From: Magnetococcales bacterium
Lineage (GTDB): Bacteria; Pseudomonadota; Magnetococcia; Magnetococcales; JADFYX01
Assembly (NCBI GenBank): GCA_015232795.1
Contig: JADFYX010000103.1
Coordinates: 1 to 7,890, forward strand
Direction of reading: 5' to 3'
DNA: 7,890 nt
A program made the translations under genes and the position numbers. Below are positions 5,969 to 7,890 of this stretch, one piece after another. The stretch's first letter is position 1. Every line of letters starts with the position of its first letter. The notes under the pieces were generated by a model, which was given only the letters and a program-made list of their open reading frames with translations, had not been told where the DNA came from and searched no databases.

Positions 5969-7890
5969 ATGGATAATACAATGCAGCTTTCAGTAGATGA
6001 GGCATTTGGGCAGGCAGTAGATCACTTCAATTTTGAACGTTATCTTGAGGCTGATAGGATGTGCTGTGCCATTATTCAAAGTTTTCCCAGCCATGTAGAT
6101 GCAATAAATCTACTTGGTATTATTGCCCAAAAATGCAACCGCCATGATCTAGCGGTAGAGCAATTTAGACGTGCTATAAAAATTGATAGTAGGATTTCGT
6201 TGTTTTATTTCAATTTAGCAACAGCACTCTATCCTTTAGGACAACTGCAAGAGGCAATATCAGTTTTACAGAGTGCTCTTAAAATGGACCCTGGCAATAA
6301 AAAAATTGAGGATTATCTCAATGATATTGTAAAAGAAAATAAAAATATTAAAAGCGACAGCGATTATTTGAGAGCCAAAGAGCTTTTCGATACGGGAGTA
6401 ACCTTACAGCAGAATGATCGGCTTGTGGAGGCAATTGAGTATTATGAGAAGTGTCTTTTTATCCAACCCGATCATAGGGGGGTTCTATCCAATTTGGCTT
6501 TTGCTTTGCAAAAACAAGGCAAACTGCAAGAGGCGTTAAAAATTGGCAAAAAAGCCATAGCCATCAGTCCTGACTTTGCTCAGGCTCATTATAATCTTGC
6601 CATTATTCTCCAGGAACTAGGAGAGTTGGATGAGGCTATATCAAGTTTTAAAAAAACCATAGCCATTGAACCCACCTATTCCCAGGCTCACTACAATCTT
6701 GGTGTTGTTTTTGCTGAGCAGGGAGATGTTGATACAGCTATTGCCTACTATAATGCAGCTATAGAGGTTCAACCAAGTTTTGCCTCAGCACACTATAATC
6801 TTGGTGTTTTATTGCAACAACAAGGCAGACTTTGGGAGGCAATTGTCAGTTATCAAAAGGCTATAGCAATACAGCCCGAAAATTGCGCAATATATTACAA
6901 TCTTGGCATCGCCTTGCAAGCCCATGGTGAGTTGGAAAAAGCGGTTGCAAGCTATGAAGCAGCAATATCCATAAAACCCGATTATGCCGAAGCCTATAGC
7001 AATCTCGGTTACGCCAAACAGGAGCAAGGCAGGTTGGATGAAGCTGTTTGTGACCTTAACACAGCCATAAAGTTAAACCCTGGCTACCTTGAGGCGCATC
7101 ATAATCTCGGTGTTACCTTAGAGGAGCAAGGCAAGCTAAATGAGGCGATAGTCAGCTACAAAAACGCCATTGCAATTAAAGCAGATTATGTTGATGCCCA
7201 CTATAATATTGGTTGTGTTTTGCAAGAGCAGGGTAAATTTGCCGAGGCGAGTCTCTACTACCAAGCAGCCTTAGCTCTTAAACCGGACTATGTAAAAGCC
7301 AACGACCAGTTAATTTTTTGTACTGATCTTTATACCGATGCAAAAACAGATCTTTTTCAAACCCAGCGCATAAAATGGAACAAGCAACATGCAGAACCGT
7401 TGCGAGATTGCTGGTCTGCTTTTAGCAACAGCCCCGATCCTACACGTCAACTAAGAGTTGGCTATGTGGGTGCAGATTTTCTCCACCATTCAGCAGCCCA
7501 CATTTTTGGCCCTATGTTACTGAATTATAACCCAGACGAGTTTAAGATATTCTGTTATGCAGGTAACGTTGAAGAAGATGATCTGACCCATCAGTTTAAG
7601 GAAAAAGCCACAGGATGGTTTAAGACCGCAAAAATAGATGATGCCCAATTAGCCGCAAAAATTCGAGAAGATGCCATAGATATTCTGGTGGATCTTGCGG
7701 GACACACCAAAGGCAACCGCCTGTTAACCTTTGCTCGTAAACCAGCTCCCATACAGATTACTGCTTGGGGTTATCCCCATGGAACCAACATGGCTGCTAT
7801 GGACTATCTTTTTGCGGATAAATTTTTTATCCCCTATCATGAGCGAGATAAATATACCGAGAAGATAATTGATCTTCCCTGTGTAATTCA
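5969..7890 (+). CDS. TPR-repeat GT41 (OGT/SPINDLY-like) glycosyltransferase, 3'-truncated (gene 4)
   Basis: The frame is open from an ATG at 5969 to the window end, 640 full codons with no stop. A second in-frame ATG at 5981 (MQLSVDEAF) is an alternative start; neither has a good Shine-Dalgarno site. Three irregular TPRs (residues 9-110) match the start of gene 2 (shared VDAINLLGIIAQ and NRHDLAVE). A charged linker follows (about 111-135, rich in Lys, Asp and Asn), then nine more TPRs at 136-441. The first of these resembles the first TPR of gene 3 (GVTLQQNDRLVEAIEYYEKCL against GVSFHQTGQLDEAIGCYKKCL). The linker LIFCTDL...W.KQHAEPL leads into a GT41 domain from about residue 493 with GYVGADFLHH (His507, human OGT His498 counterpart), DILVDLAGHTKGNR and RKPAPIQITAWGYPHGT. 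The donor-binding half, including the Lys842 and GMTTLES regions, lies beyond the window, so its activity cannot be judged. It is the longest TPR arm of the four. Likely a protein O-glycosyltransferase acting in the cytosol. Confidence 0.93.
   Translation, partial: MDNTMQLSVDEAFGQAVDHFNFERYLEADRMCCAIIQSFPSHVDAINLLGIIAQKCNRHDLAVEQFRRAIKIDSRISLFYFNLATALYPLGQLQEAISVLQSALKMDPGNKKIEDYLNDIVKENKNIKSDSDYLRAKELFDTGVTLQQNDRLVEAIEYYEKCLFIQPDHRGVLSNLAFALQKQGKLQEALKIGKKAIAISPDFAQAHYNLAIILQELGELDEAISSFKKTIAIEPTYSQAHYNLGVVFAEQGDVDTAIAYYNAAIEVQPSFASAHYNLGVLLQQQGRLWEAIVSYQKAIAIQPENCAIYYNLGIALQAHGELEKAVASYEAAISIKPDYAEAYSNLGYAKQEQGRLDEAVCDLNTAIKLNPGYLEAHHNLGVTLEEQGKLNEAIVSYKNAIAIKADYVDAHYNIGCVLQEQGKFAEASLYYQAALALKPDYVKANDQLIFCTDLYTDAKTDLFQTQRIKWNKQHAEPLRDCWSAFSNSPDPTRQLRVGYVGADFLHHSAAHIFGPMLLNYNPDEFKIFCYAGNVEEDDLTHQFKEKATGWFKTAKIDDAQLAAKIREDAIDILVDLAGHTKGNRLLTFARKPAPIQITAWGYPHGTNMAAMDYLFADKFFIPYHERDKYTEKIIDLPCVI
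5993..7291 (+). repeat. TPR-encoding 102-bp tandem repeats of gene 4 (12 units, one break)
   Basis: Three units (residues 9-110), a break of about 25 residues, then nine units in unbroken register (136-441). The break shifts the repeat phase and is predicted to be charged and flexible or helical. The second block matches the regular AHYNLGVxxQEQG consensus most strongly in units 6-8 and 11-12. Confidence 0.88.

Overview
The window is filled by four consecutive, same-strand genes for one protein family. Each encodes a long array of 34-residue tetratricopeptide repeats (TPRs) followed by a GT41-type glycosyltransferase domain (Glyco_transf_41, the O-GlcNAc transferase/SPINDLY family). The first gene enters from the left edge without its start and the fourth leaves at the right edge without its stop. 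Only two are complete, with about 772 and 682 residues. I see no RNA gene, insertion sequence, CRISPR array, promoter or terminator.

Layout: gene 1 (1-1578, partial), an 11-base gap, gene 2 (1590-3908), an 8-base overlap, gene 3 (3901-5949), a 19-base gap, gene 4 (5969-7890+, partial). This spacing, with no hairpin/T-run between genes, suggests one transcript that starts upstream of the window. None of the four shows a signal peptide or membrane segment, so the products are probably cytosolic enzymes. Their TPR superhelices would select protein substrates and their C-terminal domains would move a sugar from a nucleotide-sugar onto Ser/Thr. The real substrates (flagellin, adhesin, other) are not visible here.

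The four are old but related copies. Genes 1 and 3 resemble each other most in the C-terminal catalytic part. Genes 2 and 4 share their N-terminal region and several catalytic-domain signatures. The order therefore looks like A-B-A'-B', a duplicated two-gene unit. The visible TPR counts differ (at least 3, then 10, 7 and 12), so the substrate-recognition arm has changed length while the catalytic domain stayed nearly constant. Within the catalytic domain, all copies that can be read differ from the textbook OGT motifs at the donor pocket, so the donor sugar should not be assumed to be GlcNAc.

Organism: a Gram-negative bacterium, most likely a proteobacterium, with AT-leaning coding sequence. 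The basic N terminus of gene 3 (MNRAERRRQQKLAKK) resembles N termini I associate with TPR proteins of Alphaproteobacteria and related groups. That is a weak clue and I do not assign a genus.
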